Positions 27,793 through 38,250 of a stretch of DNA of 64,000 bases are shown in pieces. The first letter of the stretch is position 1; each line of letters starts with the position of its first letter. The stretch is from Rothia endophytica (GTDB lineage: Bacteria > Actinomycetota > Actinomycetes > Actinomycetales > Micrococcaceae). The position numbers and the translations under genes were made by a program. The stretch covers positions 50,312 to 114,311 of the forward strand of contig NZ_CAKMSJ010000009.1 in the NCBI RefSeq assembly GCF_928381505.1, read 5' to 3'. The notes below the pieces were generated by a model that searched no databases, was not told where the DNA came from, and saw only the letters and a program-made list of their open reading frames with translations.

Positions 27793-27925
27793 GGTGAGTC
27801 CCTTCCCTCGCAACGACGCTGTGCCCAAAGGGGCACCAGAAAAGTTTAGCCCCATTCGGTCAGGAATGGGGCTAGAAAAACTACCGGCTTGGTCACGCCG
27901 ATGAATTTCTATCAGCTTTAAGTCC

Positions 27926-28762
27926 CTAAGGTGCTGTGATGACAGGCAGTTCAGCGGTGACAGTGCGCCCCGCCAAATCGTAGGTCACGGTCTGCCCGTC
28001 GTCAGTGACTCCCACCAAGCTTCCGCTGACCACGCGGAGAGTCACCGAGAAAGATGCCTCAGGATTTTCCATGTAGAAGGTAGGGTGCTGGCTGAACAGT
28101 AGCTGGGCGTACTCCAGCTCGCCCGTGCTTGAGACAGCTGAGTCAGTCGTGGTGAAAGTGGTGGTCGCAGACCAGGTCACACCGTCCTGAGTCTCTGCCC
28201 CGTCTACTGCCCGCATGGGGGCACTATTAGCGCCGGTCGCTTCAACAGCGGGACCAGTCGTCTGGGCAACGATGGTATTGGAGGTGTTCTGCTGGTAGAT
28301 ATCCGGCCCGTAGACTAGGTAGTCTTCATCGAATGTCACCGTGTAGGTAGCTTCAATGACCGCCCCGCTAGCCAGTGTTGCTGTACCGGCCAGTTTGTTA
28401 CCGCTTGCGTCCTCGGGCGAGCTAAACCAGAGCCCCATACCTCCGTACAAACCGCTATTAAAACCGCCCAGGCTACCACCCGGGGTAAAGTCGCCCGCTC
28501 CATGTGAGACGGTGCCGGTGGTACCAGTAACTGTTCCATTGGTGGAGGGGGTGCCGCCGAATTCTGAGCTGGTGCCCAAACGAGTAATCAGTTGACCAGC
28601 GTCCTCTACAGCCACCTGTGCAAAAATACCGAAACGCAGCACTGGCTCAGGGATAGAAATAGAAGCCGCGTAGGCAGGGATGTGGGAGGTCGCTGCAATC
28701 ATGGGAGCTGACCATGCACCTGCTTTTGCAAAAGAGCGACGGGTGGTAACGGGGGATCTCAT
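27926..28762 (-). CDS. Tat-secreted protein of unknown function
   Basis: 278 aa. The N-terminus TTRRSFAKAGAWSAPMIAA is a twin-arginine signal, with likely cleavage after AYA (about residue 33). The mature part is rich in Thr, Ser, Gly and Val with a beta-sandwich look (TYTVTFDEDYLVYGPD, TFTTTDSAV, FSVTLRVVSG). No catalytic motif or sortase signal is visible and no cysteines were noticed. AAAGGA lies 7 nt before the ATG. Monocistronic. A family of similar Tat-signal proteins is an impression from Micrococcaceae genomes. Adhesin or surface-layer type roles are possible, not shown. Confidence 0.8.
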   Translation of the reverse strand: MRSPVTTRRSFAKAGAWSAPMIAATSHIPAYAASISIPEPVLRFGIFAQVAVEDAGQLITRLGTSSEFGGTPSTNGTVTGTTGTVSHGAGDFTPGGSLGGFNSGLYGGMGLWFSSPEDASGNKLAGTATLASGAVIEATYTVTFDEDYLVYGPDIYQQNTSNTIVAQTTGPAVEATGANSAPMRAVDGAETQDGVTWSATTTFTTTDSAVSSTGELEYAQLLFSQHPTFYMENPEASFSVTLRVVSGSLVGVTDDGQTVTYDLAGRTVTAELPVITAP

Positions 28763-28872
28763 GGGGGAATCCTTTATGGGGTAAGGGTGGGGAGAGCTAG
28801 CCTTGTCAGGCAGAGATTCTTAGAAGGTTGCCAACAAATAAGGGGGTAGTTGACGAAGAGTCTGCACATAAA

Positions 28873-28910
28873 TGTAGCAAGGGCGCAGCTGGGGAAGCGC
28901 CCTTGCTACA
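28873..28910 (-). terminator. Hairpin after the DUF3039 gene
   Basis: Perfect 14-bp stem TGTAGCAAGGGCGC / GCGCCCTTGCTACA with a 10-nt loop, 9 nt after the DUF3039 stop. There is no clear U-tract, so termination is probable and not certain. Confidence 0.65.
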
Positions 28911-28919
28911 GGTAGGGTT

Positions 28920-29207
28920 TTAGTTGTTGTCTTGGCCCGGTGCTAAGCCTTCGTAGATTTCCTTGCATTCGGGGCAGACCGGGAATTTTTCAGGGTCACG
29001 GCCCGGCGTCCATTTTTTGCCGCACAGAGCTCTGACCGGCTTTCCGGTGAGGGCAGATTCCATGATCTTTTCTTTGCGGACGTAGTGGGAGAAACGCTCG
29101 TGATCACCTGGTTCAACGTCCTGGACTTCTTCGCGTTCCAGCAGCGCGGTGCCACCTGTTCGCTGAGTTTCAGGGAAGGGATCTTCGATTCCGGGAATGG
29201 AGGACAT
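28920..29207 (-). CDS. DUF3039 family small zinc-ligand protein
   Basis: 95-aa cytosolic protein of an actinobacterial family. The C-terminal half has a metal-binding look: ALCGKKWTPGRDPEKFPVCPECKEIY, with Cys-x16-Cys-x2-Cys spacing. The N-terminus is acidic and disordered. GAAAGGAAAG just before the ATG is a strong ribosome site. It stands alone between the Tat-secreted protein and the ABC transporter genes. Function unknown; a small zinc-ribbon partner of RNA polymerase or the ribosome would fit the architecture, but that is speculation. Confidence 0.88.
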   Translation of the reverse strand: MSSIPGIEDPFPETQRTGGTALLEREEVQDVEPGDHERFSHYVRKEKIMESALTGKPVRALCGKKWTPGRDPEKFPVCPECKEIYEGLAPGQDNN

Positions 29208-29257
29208 GGCTTTCCTTTCGTGGGTTTGTTCCTAGTGTAATGGAGCTACTAGCCCTG

Positions 29258-30856
29258 TTAGCCGAAGCGGGCAACACGCTGCAGCGCATCTGCCGCATGT
29301 TGTTCAAAGCGACGTGATCCTAGCCTGATACCTAAGAGCAAGATGACGAGGCCAAGTATGAGCATGGCACCGCCACCGAGCCACCCCCAGAGCGGATTAC
29401 CTGTCATTGATTGAGCCAGTAGACCTGCACCACCGGGTACAGAGAGGACCATAGGAATTAGCATAATGAAACCGCGTAAGAGAGCCTTAGCGAAGCCATC
29501 GGGCTGTTTAGGGGTCTTCCAGGGGCTGGAGCCGGGCGGGGGTGCCGGGACTGAGAAGTACATATCCGATACCGCTGAGACACCTAAACTCACCAAGAAA
29601 ACGCCAACCGTGGTCAACATAATCGGAGCGATGTAACCAGTCTGCTGGCTAACCAGCACATAAACCAGGCTGCCCACCAGCATCAGTGGGAGGTAGATGA
29701 TCAGCATGGCATAGAGCCGCCCCAGTCTGTCTTCAATCCCGCGTAGGGGTGCCAGCACGTGCATGGAGAAGGCGGTGTTCTCATAGGAAATCAGGTAGGC
29801 AAAAATATACCCGGCGAAAGCTGGTAGGAAGACCGTCAGGAAGAACAGGCCCATGACATCACCACCCATTTCACGAGACGACATCGAGGTGCCCATAAAA
29901 ATAAACATAGTGTAAAAGAGGGGCACCATCAGAATATTCAGGTTACAGCGGGTGTCCTTGAACATCATATGGAGAACACGAGCGGTAATAGCCCACCTGG
30001 GCTTATCGGGGAAGAGCCCCAGTAAGCCAAGCTTGCCCGCCTCTAAGCTGGCAGCGGCCTTATGGGCGGTTAATGCCCCGACGTTAGCCATGGTCTTCTC
30101 CATTGCACGCTGCCACATCATCCAGGCAAGAGACAGGTAAACCAAGCTGACAAGTACCAGCAAACCGGCTGCGCCCCAGTTTCCCTGCCCTGCATGAACT
30201 GCCACCGCCCAGGGAGCCGCAAAAGGCGTCCACTGCAAGAAGGAAACCACAGTGGGTAGCCGGTCAATCATTGAATAGAGCCCGGTGACTGCACCCATCA
30301 TGATAGGGCCCAGCATGACCAAAATGCTAAAACTAATAATGGTGAGAAGATTGGTGACGCCGCGCCGGGCCCTCAAAGGGATGGAAAGCTGTGTAATCAG
30401 GCGCGATACCACCACAACCAGCGCCAGACCCAGCACCAGCGAAAGCGGATAGAAGGCTAGAGCCCAACCGGTGCTGGTCAACGAGGTGGCAGCGGCCAGG
30501 CTCATCACCAGGGTAACTGCTCCGGGGATTCCCACGAAAGCTCCCAGCACCTGCCCGCCCATGAGTTGCGGAGCGGTCAAGGGGTAAGGTGCTAGACGCT
30601 CAGGGTCTAGGGTGGCATCAGCGGCTGCCGCTACCAGAGGAACAATCCACCAGATCAGGGAAAGCACGGTAGCAAACAGCACCATAAAAGTAAGGGACCA
30701 GGTTTTATCAACGGTAAAGCCCAAAGCCCCCAGCCCGAAGGCTGCGCCCAGTGCGTAGAGACCACCGAAGGCTACGCCGACGATCACCCACACATTTTTG
30801 CTGGTGAAAAGGGCAGCGAAGTTGGCCCATTTGAGTTTTAGGAGGACTGCAACCAT
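29258..30856 (-). CDS. ABC-2 type transporter permease
   Basis: 532-aa integral membrane protein with about 12 hydrophobic segments spread over its length, more than the six of a simple ABC-2 permease, so it may act as a fused double unit. No enzyme motif is present. Its start lies 19 nt inside the end of the ATPase gene, so the two are tightly coupled and should form one exporter. Heterologous cargo (drug, peptide or lipid) cannot be told. Confidence 0.85.
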   Translation of the reverse strand: MVAVLLKLKWANFAALFTSKNVWVIVGVAFGGLYALGAAFGLGALGFTVDKTWSLTFMVLFATVLSLIWWIVPLVAAAADATLDPERLAPYPLTAPQLMGGQVLGAFVGIPGAVTLVMSLAAATSLTSTGWALAFYPLSLVLGLALVVVVSRLITQLSIPLRARRGVTNLLTIISFSILVMLGPIMMGAVTGLYSMIDRLPTVVSFLQWTPFAAPWAVAVHAGQGNWGAAGLLVLVSLVYLSLAWMMWQRAMEKTMANVGALTAHKAAASLEAGKLGLLGLFPDKPRWAITARVLHMMFKDTRCNLNILMVPLFYTMFIFMGTSMSSREMGGDVMGLFFLTVFLPAFAGYIFAYLISYENTAFSMHVLAPLRGIEDRLGRLYAMLIIYLPLMLVGSLVYVLVSQQTGYIAPIMLTTVGVFLVSLGVSAVSDMYFSVPAPPPGSSPWKTPKQPDGFAKALLRGFIMLIPMVLSVPGGAGLLAQSMTGNPLWGWLGGGAMLILGLVILLLGIRLGSRRFEQHAADALQRVARFG

Positions 30857-31728
30857 GAGATACCCTCCGACACCACTCTGCCGCCGACCAGGCTAACAAA
30901 TCGTTCTTCAAGGCTCTGCCCTGCTCTGACCTCGTCCACTGTGCCTGAAGCCAGAATGCGCCCCTTGTCCATGATGGCAACATGATCGCATAGACGCTGT
31001 ACTAGATCCATGACGTGGGAGGAGATAATTACCGTACCCCCACCACCCACGTAGGCTCGCAGTATGTCCTGAATATTTGACGCTGATACGGGGTCAACTG
31101 CCTCAAAAGGTTCGTCAAGGACCAGCAACTGCGGCGCATGAATCATGGCACAGGCTAGGGCCACTTTTTTGGTCATACCGGCTGAGTAATCGGCAACCTG
31201 TTGGCCTGCAGCCCCGGTAAGATCCATGGCGACCAGCAGGTCACGGGTACGCTGAGCTACCGTCTGCTTATCTAGCCCATGAAGCCTACCGGCGAACGTA
31301 ATCAGCTGCTCACCGGTCAATTTATCGAAGAGGTGGACGCTATCGGGCAGCACCCCTACTTTACGTTTGGCGTCCAATGGCTGCGCCCAGATATCTACCC
31401 CGCCAATGAGCACCTGTCCTTGGGTGGGCTTGAGCATACCGGTCGCCATAGAGATGGAGGTCGTCTTACCCGCCCCATTGCGCCCTACCAGCCCGTAAAA
31501 TGAGCCGCGGGGAACGGTCAGGTTGATTCCATCAACCACAGCTCTTTGATCAAAAATCTTGACCAGAGAACGTATATCGAGTGCTGGGGTTCCGTGGCTC
31601 TGCGGAGCCACTTCAGCGTCTACAATGTTGTCGGAAATATGCGCAGCCACCTGGGCAGTTGCAGGGTTTTGCTGCGGCGAATCACCTTGGGCTGGGACAG
31701 CGGTGGGGGGAAAGTTTTCTTCACTCAT
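30838..31728 (-). CDS. ABC transporter ATP-binding protein
   Basis: 296 aa. A ~40-residue Pro/Gln-rich N-terminus precedes a standard nucleotide-binding domain: Walker A GRNGAGKTTS, Q-loop region KVGVLPDSVHLFDKL, signature DYSAGMTKKVALA, Walker B LLVLDEPFEAVDP, H-loop ISSHVMDL. The ATG at 31728 is chosen because TACTAT ends 7 nt upstream (leaderless); an ATG at 31737 lies inside that box. Partner of the permease it overlaps. Confidence 0.92.
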   Translation of the reverse strand: MSEENFPPTAVPAQGDSPQQNPATAQVAAHISDNIVDAEVAPQSHGTPALDIRSLVKIFDQRAVVDGINLTVPRGSFYGLVGRNGAGKTTSISMATGMLKPTQGQVLIGGVDIWAQPLDAKRKVGVLPDSVHLFDKLTGEQLITFAGRLHGLDKQTVAQRTRDLLVAMDLTGAAGQQVADYSAGMTKKVALACAMIHAPQLLVLDEPFEAVDPVSASNIQDILRAYVGGGGTVIISSHVMDLVQRLCDHVAIMDKGRILASGTVDEVRAGQSLEERFVSLVGGRVVSEGISWLQSS

Positions 31729-31735
31729 ACCATCC

Positions 31736-31741
31736 ATAGTA
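31736..31741 (-). promoter_or_regulatory. Leaderless -10 box of the ABC operon
   Basis: TACTAT on the minus strand, 7 nt before ATG 31728. Confidence 0.6.
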
Positions 31742-31764
31742 GTGAACTAACGCACCGGTGCCCT

Positions 31765-31778
31765 CCCCCGTCAGGGGG
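31765..31778. repeat. Small GC hairpin downstream of the CnoX-like gene
   Basis: CCCCC-GTCA-GGGGG. On the minus strand no T-run follows it. It may end the CnoX-like transcript weakly. Confidence 0.3.
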
Positions 31779-31823
31779 ATTATCTTTTTTGTTGGCTTAT
31801 CGATACCCTGTAGCCGTGTGAAT

Positions 31824-32771
31824 CTAGAACAGGGCGGTCATCAGAGCTGACCGAGCCTTGGTAACGCGAGGGTCGCTGGAACCTACCACCGTAAACAACT
31901 CCAGCAAACGTTCGCGCACCGAAGTTTTAGCCTCAGCATCAACGGCTTTAAAGAGGCGCAGCAAGCGCGCAAAAGCGTCCTCGACATGCCCACCGGCTAT
32001 ATCGAGATCAGCCACGTTGAGATGCGCCTGCACATCAGTGGGGTCAGCAGCAGCCTTCTCACGCTCATCCGCGAGGCTCAGCCCAGCTACGCGTTCCAGG
32101 AGGTGCACCTGAGCTAGACCAATCTTGGCATCAGAGTCTGCGGGGTTCTCGTTGAGTGCACGGGTGTAGGCTGATTCAGCAGCGGCGTAATCCCCTCGGT
32201 CAAGGGCCTCAATTGCCTCAGCATGCAGCGGTGGCAGGGGCTTTCCCTCTTCAGGCACCACGGGTTCAAAGCCGCCACGGAGGCCCTGTTGGGCAGCCAG
32301 TTGAAGCACCTGGCCCAGGACGTCCGTCAGCGCCTCAGCATCAACAGGGCCATTGAAGAGCGGGGCTGGGCGACCACCAATGACCGCTACCGCCGTTGGC
32401 ACGCCCTGGATTTGAAAAGCCTGCCCGATTTCGGGTGCTTTGGTGATATCTACAGCTGCCAGCAGAAGGTTGCCACCAGCAGAGTTAACCAGAGCCTCCG
32501 CCTGTTCCAGCATCGAGACCGAAGCTGGTGAGTGCGGTGCCCACAGGGCAAAAATAACCGCCCCCTGGTTGGAGAGCTGCACCAGCTGCTGGAAGCTCTC
32601 AGTGTCCGTTACATCCACGCGCCAGCTGGGTTTGCCCGCTGCCGGTGCATCAGAAGGAGTTAGTGAGCCGCCTTGCTCGTTCTGATCGTGGAGAGAAACA
32701 CTTAATTCCGGGGCATTACGCACAGAGGCGGGAAGGTGTTCAGCAGAAAATTCGTTGTTAGCGGTGCTCAT
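31824..32771 (-). CDS. CnoX/YbbN-like thioredoxin-fold TPR protein
   Basis: 315-aa co-chaperone-like protein. After a ~60-residue polar N-terminus comes a thioredoxin fold (SFQQLVQLSNQGAVIFALWA, IQGVPTAVAVIGGRP), then about three TPR-like repeats (DYAAAESAYTRALNENPADSDAKIGLAQV). The usual CxxC redox site is replaced by PHSP, so it has no oxidoreductase activity of the classic type. This matches YbbN/CnoX, which hold chlorinated or unfolded clients. AGGAG lies 6 nt before ATG 32771; the frame extends upstream to 32816 but without support. Compare Rv1324 in a similar neighbourhood. Confidence 0.87.
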   Translation of the reverse strand: MSTANNEFSAEHLPASVRNAPELSVSLHDQNEQGGSLTPSDAPAAGKPSWRVDVTDTESFQQLVQLSNQGAVIFALWAPHSPASVSMLEQAEALVNSAGGNLLLAAVDITKAPEIGQAFQIQGVPTAVAVIGGRPAPLFNGPVDAEALTDVLGQVLQLAAQQGLRGGFEPVVPEEGKPLPPLHAEAIEALDRGDYAAAESAYTRALNENPADSDAKIGLAQVHLLERVAGLSLADEREKAAADPTDVQAHLNVADLDIAGGHVEDAFARLLRLFKAVDAEAKTSVRERLLELFTVVGSSDPRVTKARSALMTALF

Positions 32772-32917
32772 GGTGGTCTCCTGACTAAATCTAAATACTG
32801 TACTCCATGGTGCCAAACAAATCAGGGCGTGCCCACCCCAGCGGGTTTTTTCTAGCCTAAGGCTGAATCAGGTATACAGTGGTAGAAAACCAGCCTTACC
32901 AGTTACGAAAATAGCCC

Positions 32918-34231
32918 ATGCCAAAAATTCCGTGTCCCCGCCGTTTGCGCTTTATAAATCGCAGAGCTTCTTCCCAGACATCGCCGAAGAGTGATCTTCC
33001 AACATCTGGTTCGGGGGCTGAAGCGCAGCAAGAATGGTTCACGCTCCCAGCCATTCCAGGAGCTCTCCCCCGGCACCGCTTTGAGCTACCCGATGAACCC
33101 ACAACGGTAGAAGCTGAAAATCTTACCACCGGTGAACAGCCTCGTTTATCGAAATCAGCTCGTGTTCCAGAGGGCAAGGCTCGGCACATCACCAACCCCA
33201 TTTACTTTGGATTTATGGTGACCGTGGGAGTAGGTTTTGCCTTGCTCTGCTACTACCTGATGATCAACGTCGGGGCCCTAGCGGGCTGGCTAACAGGAGC
33301 CGTCTTTATTGGTTTGGGCCTTGACCCCATGGTGAGAAAGCTAGAAAAGCTCGGGATCCCCCGGGGCTTTGGTGTAGCCACCGTTTTCCTTGCCTTCGCA
33401 GCCATCCTTTCAGCTATCATCTTCTGGGTCATCCCGGTGATTGCCCACCAGGCCATTACCTTCATCAACGGCTTCCCCCAACAGTTCGAAGACTTCCTCA
33501 ACTCAGATTTCTTTGAGGGGCTCGATAGCCGCTACAACATTCGCGCAGCAGTCGATGCTGAAGTCGATAAGTTCTTTGCCGATATCACGGCCGATTCTTC
33601 AGTGATGAGCAGCTTTTTCAATTCGCTCATCAACGCGGGTTCCACGCTGGCAGAATTTCTCACCGGCACTATCATCGTTCTCTTTTTATCGGGCTACGTC
33701 CTGGCTTCGCTACCCACCATCAAGGCTTGGGGAGTTCGTTTAGCGCCTGCGTCCAAGCGGGACCGGGTTGCAGACCTAACAGAAAAAATCACCAGCTCAG
33801 TAGGTCAGTACGTCTCAGGTCAAGCGGTGGTAGCGGTCTGCAACGCCACCTTCGCTCTAATAGTGATGCTTATAGTAGGTGTGCCCTTCCCCCAGCTACT
33901 CATGCTCTTCGTGCTCATCCTAGCTTTCATTCCCCTGGTGGGTGGAGTGAGCGCCGCCGCCCTTGTATCGCTGGTAGCTCTTCTAGAAAGCTGGCAGACT
34001 GCCCTCTTCTTCTTGATCCCCTACCTGGTCTACTTACAAATTGAGGCATACTTTATTTCTCCGCGGATTATGAGCAAAGCAGTGGCTGTGCCGGGTGGGG
34101 TGGCAGTTATCGCCGTAGCAGCAGGTGCCGCCCTCTGGGGTGTACTCGGTGCCATTATCGCTATCCCCGTTGCCGCGTCCCTGCTCATCTTGCTCCGCGA
34201 AGTACTCATCCCCCGGCAGGACACTCTCTAG
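32918..34231 (+). CDS. AI-2E family transporter (UPF0118)
   Basis: 437-aa membrane protein. A ~95-residue polar N-terminus precedes about eight hydrophobic segments. Family features are the VGFALLCYYLMINVGALAGWLTGAVFIGLGLDPMV region (~112-146), the mid-loop around SVGQYVSGQAV, the LILAFIPLVGGVSAA segment, and the C-terminal ISPRIMSKAVAVPG. Family members have been linked to AI-2 export, Na+/H+ antiport or general efflux; the substrate here is unknown. Ribosome site weak; TATACAGT about 40 nt upstream is a possible -10. Divergent from the CnoX-like gene. Confidence 0.88.
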   Translation: MPKIPCPRRLRFINRRASSQTSPKSDLPTSGSGAEAQQEWFTLPAIPGALPRHRFELPDEPTTVEAENLTTGEQPRLSKSARVPEGKARHITNPIYFGFMVTVGVGFALLCYYLMINVGALAGWLTGAVFIGLGLDPMVRKLEKLGIPRGFGVATVFLAFAAILSAIIFWVIPVIAHQAITFINGFPQQFEDFLNSDFFEGLDSRYNIRAAVDAEVDKFFADITADSSVMSSFFNSLINAGSTLAEFLTGTIIVLFLSGYVLASLPTIKAWGVRLAPASKRDRVADLTEKITSSVGQYVSGQAVVAVCNATFALIVMLIVGVPFPQLLMLFVLILAFIPLVGGVSAAALVSLVALLESWQTALFFLIPYLVYLQIEAYFISPRIMSKAVAVPGGVAVIAVAAGAALWGVLGAIIAIPVAASLLILLREVLIPRQDTL

Positions 34232-34251
34232 GCCTGCAGAGGGAAGTGTTT

Positions 34252-34596
34252 CTACCAGAGTCTGCGAGTCTCCCAGCAGCGTTTATGCCAGTGTCGCCGC
34301 TCTTCGATGGCTCTTTGTTTGCCGAACATATGATCTTGCTGCCAGACCACCAGATGGGCGGTACCGGGGGTAATGGAACGTTCGCATTCGGGGCACTTGT
34401 AGGTCTTGACAGCGTTGACTGAAGGAATGTGCTGAACAAACCAGTCCCCATCCCCTGCCCGCTCGATATAGGGTGCCGGGTCTAAGATGCGCGAAATATC
34501 CCGCCCCTGGGGGCGAGCTTTCTGCCATTTGCTGGGGGCGGATCCAGAATTATTTTTGCGGGGTGCGTGGTGGGCTTTTCGGGGCATGCTCACCAT
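34252..34596 (-). CDS. Small conserved zinc-ligand protein next to nucS
   Basis: 114 aa (111 if the second ATG at 34587 is used; GTGAGC just before it makes that start credible). The N-terminus is basic and Pro/Lys-rich (PRKAHHAPRKNN). The C-terminal half has CPEC, then about 30 residues later HWHKRC, a possible C2-H-C zinc site reminiscent of an HNH-type or zinc-ribbon fold. Similar proteins are often labelled ATP/GTP-binding without reason; no P-loop is present. Divergent from nucS with only 60-70 nt between, so a shared control or function in mismatch repair is worth testing. Confidence 0.78.
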   Translation of the reverse strand: MVSMPRKAHHAPRKNNSGSAPSKWQKARPQGRDISRILDPAPYIERAGDGDWFVQHIPSVNAVKTYKCPECERSITPGTAHLVVWQQDHMFGKQRAIEERRHWHKRCWETRRLW

Positions 34597-34644
34597 TTTC
34601 TCACGGTTTGTGGGCCAGCAGGTTGAAGGCCAAAACCTGGGTGC

Positions 34645-34650
34645 TAGAGT
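34645..34650 (+). promoter_or_regulatory. Leaderless -10 box of nucS
   Basis: TAGAGT, 6 nt before the GTG at 34657. Confidence 0.6.
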
Positions 34651-34656
34651 GGTACG

Positions 34657-35373
34657 GTGCGTTTAGTATTTGCTGATTGTTCTGTTGACTATATGGGTAG
34701 GCTCTCTGCCCATCTCCCCCGCGCCACCCGGCTCCTGGTGATCAAAAATGACGGGTCCGTGCTTATTCACTCGGATGGCGGTTCCTACAAGCCGCTGAAC
34801 TGGATGAGCCCACCTGCCCGCCTGCACATTGCCGACCGGGCTGAAATTGACAGCACCTCCTTAGCCGATGAGCTGGACAGCGATGTCTGTGAGCTCTGGA
34901 CTGTGCAGGCAGCTAAAACCGATGACCGCTTGGTGATTAGAGTTTTCGACAAAATCAACGAAATGAGCCATGACCTAGGCATAGACCCCGGGCTCATCAA
35001 AGACGGCGTTGAAGCTGACCTTCAGCGCCTGCTGTCCGAGCAGATTGAGCTTTTGGGTGCTGGCTACCGCATGGTTCGCCGTGAATACCCCACCGCGATT
35101 GGTCCCGTTGATATCCTCGCTAAGGACGCCTCTGGAGTCTCTGTTGCTGTTGAGCTCAAGCGTGTGGGCGATATAGACGGTGTTGAGCAGTTAACTCGCT
35201 ACCTTGAACTCCTCAACCGTGACCCTCTGCTAGCTCCGGTCCAGGGTGTATTTGCTGCGCAGCGTATCAAGCCTCAGGCGCGTACGCTGGCTGAGGACAG
35301 AGGCATTCGCTGCGTATCCCTCGACTATGACGCCATGCGCGGGGTGGACGATGTGGAGTCCCGCCTCTTCTAA
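34657..35373 (+). CDS. nucS: Mismatch-specific endonuclease NucS/EndoMS
   Basis: Cuts both strands at mismatches; the core of the MutS/MutL-independent mismatch repair of actinobacteria and archaea. 238 aa, typical. The N-terminal DNA-binding/dimer domain includes [16 protein letters not shown]. The C-terminal RecB-like nuclease domain has GPVDILAKD and VAVELKR (the D-ExK catalytic set), then LTRYLELL. The GTG start follows a -10 box by 6 nt, so the mRNA is leaderless. Transcribed toward the atp operon terminator. Confidence 0.95.
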   Translation: MRLVFADCSVDYMGRLSAHLPRATRLLVIKNDGSVLIHSDGGSYKPLNWMSPPARLHIADRAEIDSTSLADELDSDVCELWTVQAAKTDDRLVIRVFDKINEMSHDLGIDPGLIKDGVEADLQRLLSEQIELLGAGYRMVRREYPTAIGPVDILAKDASGVSVAVELKRVGDIDGVEQLTRYLELLNRDPLLAPVQGVFAAQRIKPQARTLAEDRGIRCVSLDYDAMRGVDDVESRLF

Positions 35374-35434
35374 CCGGCAGGTTACAGCAACCCTAACCTT
35401 CAGAAATTGCTTGTTCTGATCTCATTAAAAACAA

Positions 35435-35472
35435 AAGCCGGGCTACCCCACTATCGTGGGGAAGCCCGGCTT
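35435..35472 (-). terminator. Intrinsic terminator of the atp operon
   Basis: 10-bp plus 6-bp stem with one A-A mismatch and a 4-nt loop. On the minus strand it is followed by TTTGTTTTT. It lies 10 nt after the atpC stop. It can also act on nucS from the plus side. Confidence 0.9.
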
Positions 35473-35481
35473 CTATGCAAC

Positions 35482-35739
35482 CTAGATGGTCGCGTGCTTA
35501 GCTGCGATGGTGACTCGATCGTTTGAAACGGTCAAGAAACCTTCGTGCAGGCGGGTCACCTTCTTCTCGCCGGTAACCGACTCGATGAGAAGTTCGCCGT
35601 CTTCAGCTAGAAGAGCCATGGTGGGAATGTGACCCGGCATGATACCGATATCACCGTTGACGGTGCGAGCACGCAGGTACTGCGCTTCGCCAGTCCACAC
35701 GACCGATGCACGTGAAACGACTTCTACTTTGAGTGCCAT
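35482..35739 (-). CDS. atpC: ATP synthase F1 epsilon subunit
   Basis: 85-aa short epsilon subunit: only the N-terminal beta-sandwich is present (VVSRASVVWTGEAQYLRARTV, GDIGIMPGHIPTMALLA). The C-terminal two-helix inhibitory domain of the ~135-residue E. coli form is missing. Short epsilons are usual in this group and imply that ATP-hydrolysis inhibition works differently. Starts 2 nt after the atpD stop; last gene of the operon. Confidence 0.93.
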   Translation of the reverse strand: MALKVEVVSRASVVWTGEAQYLRARTVNGDIGIMPGHIPTMALLAEDGELLIESVTGEKKVTRLHEGFLTVSNDRVTIAAKHATI

Positions 35740-35741
35740 GA

Positions 35742-37214
<1,473 letters not shown>

Positions 37215-37251
37215 TTACTTGTGTAGAGCGTGGAAAAGTTGTCTTCGAAGT

Positions 37252-38172
37252 TTAGGAGGCGAGTGCGTCCGCGCCGCCAACAATTTCGCTCAGTTCCTGA
37301 GTAATCTCAGCCTGGCGAGCGTTGTTCATCAGGCGAGTGTACTTCTTGATGAGTTCGTCAGCGTTGTCACCTGCGGACTTCATCGCCCGCTGGCGTGAAG
37401 CAAGTTCGGACGCTGCGGCCTCAAGGAGGCAAGCGTAAATTCGAGAAGCGACGTAACGGGGCAGAAGTTCATCGAGTACTTCCTGAGGGTTCGGTTCGAA
37501 TTCAAAGACTGAATTCTGTTCGAACTGATCGTTCTCAAGGCGTTCACCGGGAACAATTTCTTCCCCCAGAGCGCGAGCGTCAGCTACCGCGATGGGTAGC
37601 AGGCGCAGAACGCGGGTTTCCTGGGTAACCATTGAAACGAACTCGGTGTAGACGATATGAAGGTCATCTACCTCGCCGCTTTCAAAGGCTGAAAGAATGG
37701 CATCGCGGGCAGCTACAGCCATCTCCACGTTGGGGTTATCGGTGTTGCCTTCCCACGCCTGCTCGTACTCACGTTCACGGAAGTCAAAGTAGGACTTTGC
37801 CTTTCGCCCCATGAGGTAGAGCTTGACCTCGCGCCCTTCACCGCGGAGCTTCTCAATGAGCCCCTCAGTTTTTTTGAGGACGGAAGATGAGTAGGAGCCA
37901 GCAAGACCGCGGTCGCTGGTGAGAACCAGTACCGCTGAACGGCCGCTATTGCCCTTGCTTCCAGATGCAAGGAGCGGGTGCTCAATGTGATGCTGGGTAG
38001 CAATGGCGGTGACAGCCTTGGTCAGCGCGTTAGCGTAGGGGCTTGCAGCCTCTGAGCTTTTACGTGCTTTGCTGATACGTGAGGTCGCGATCATCTCCAT
38101 CGCCTTGAAGATCTTCTTCATAGACGATGTTGAAGTAATCTTTTGGCGGTAAACCCTAATCTGGGCTCCCAT
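37252..38172 (-). CDS. atpG: ATP synthase F1 gamma subunit
   Basis: Rotor shaft, 306 aa. N-terminal coiled-coil helix [24 protein letters not shown] and C-terminal [20 protein letters not shown] are both typical. The middle Rossmann-like part contains [15 protein letters not shown]. An acidic insert ([15 protein letters not shown]) is common in actinobacteria. AAAGGAA precedes the ATG. Separated from atpA by 78 nt that contain a hairpin. Confidence 0.96.
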   Translation of the reverse strand: MGAQIRVYRQKITSTSSMKKIFKAMEMIATSRISKARKSSEAASPYANALTKAVTAIATQHHIEHPLLASGSKGNSGRSAVLVLTSDRGLAGSYSSSVLKKTEGLIEKLRGEGREVKLYLMGRKAKSYFDFREREYEQAWEGNTDNPNVEMAVAARDAILSAFESGEVDDLHIVYTEFVSMVTQETRVLRLLPIAVADARALGEEIVPGERLENDQFEQNSVFEFEPNPQEVLDELLPRYVASRIYACLLEAAASELASRQRAMKSAGDNADELIKKYTRLMNNARQAEITQELSEIVGGADALAS

Positions 38173-38197
38173 ATAGATTCCTTTCGTTCCCTGCTCT

Positions 38198-38233
38198 GTT
38201 GGTGCTCAGCTCATTGACGAGATGAGCACCAAC
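38198..38233 (-). repeat. Intercistronic hairpin between atpA and atpG
   Basis: Perfect 11-bp arms GTTGGTGCTCA / TGAGCACCAAC with a 14-nt loop, in the gap after the atpA stop. No T-run follows on the minus strand, so it is more likely an mRNA stability or processing element than a terminator. Confidence 0.6.
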
Positions 38234-38250
38234 AAAACTCGGGTAAATCG

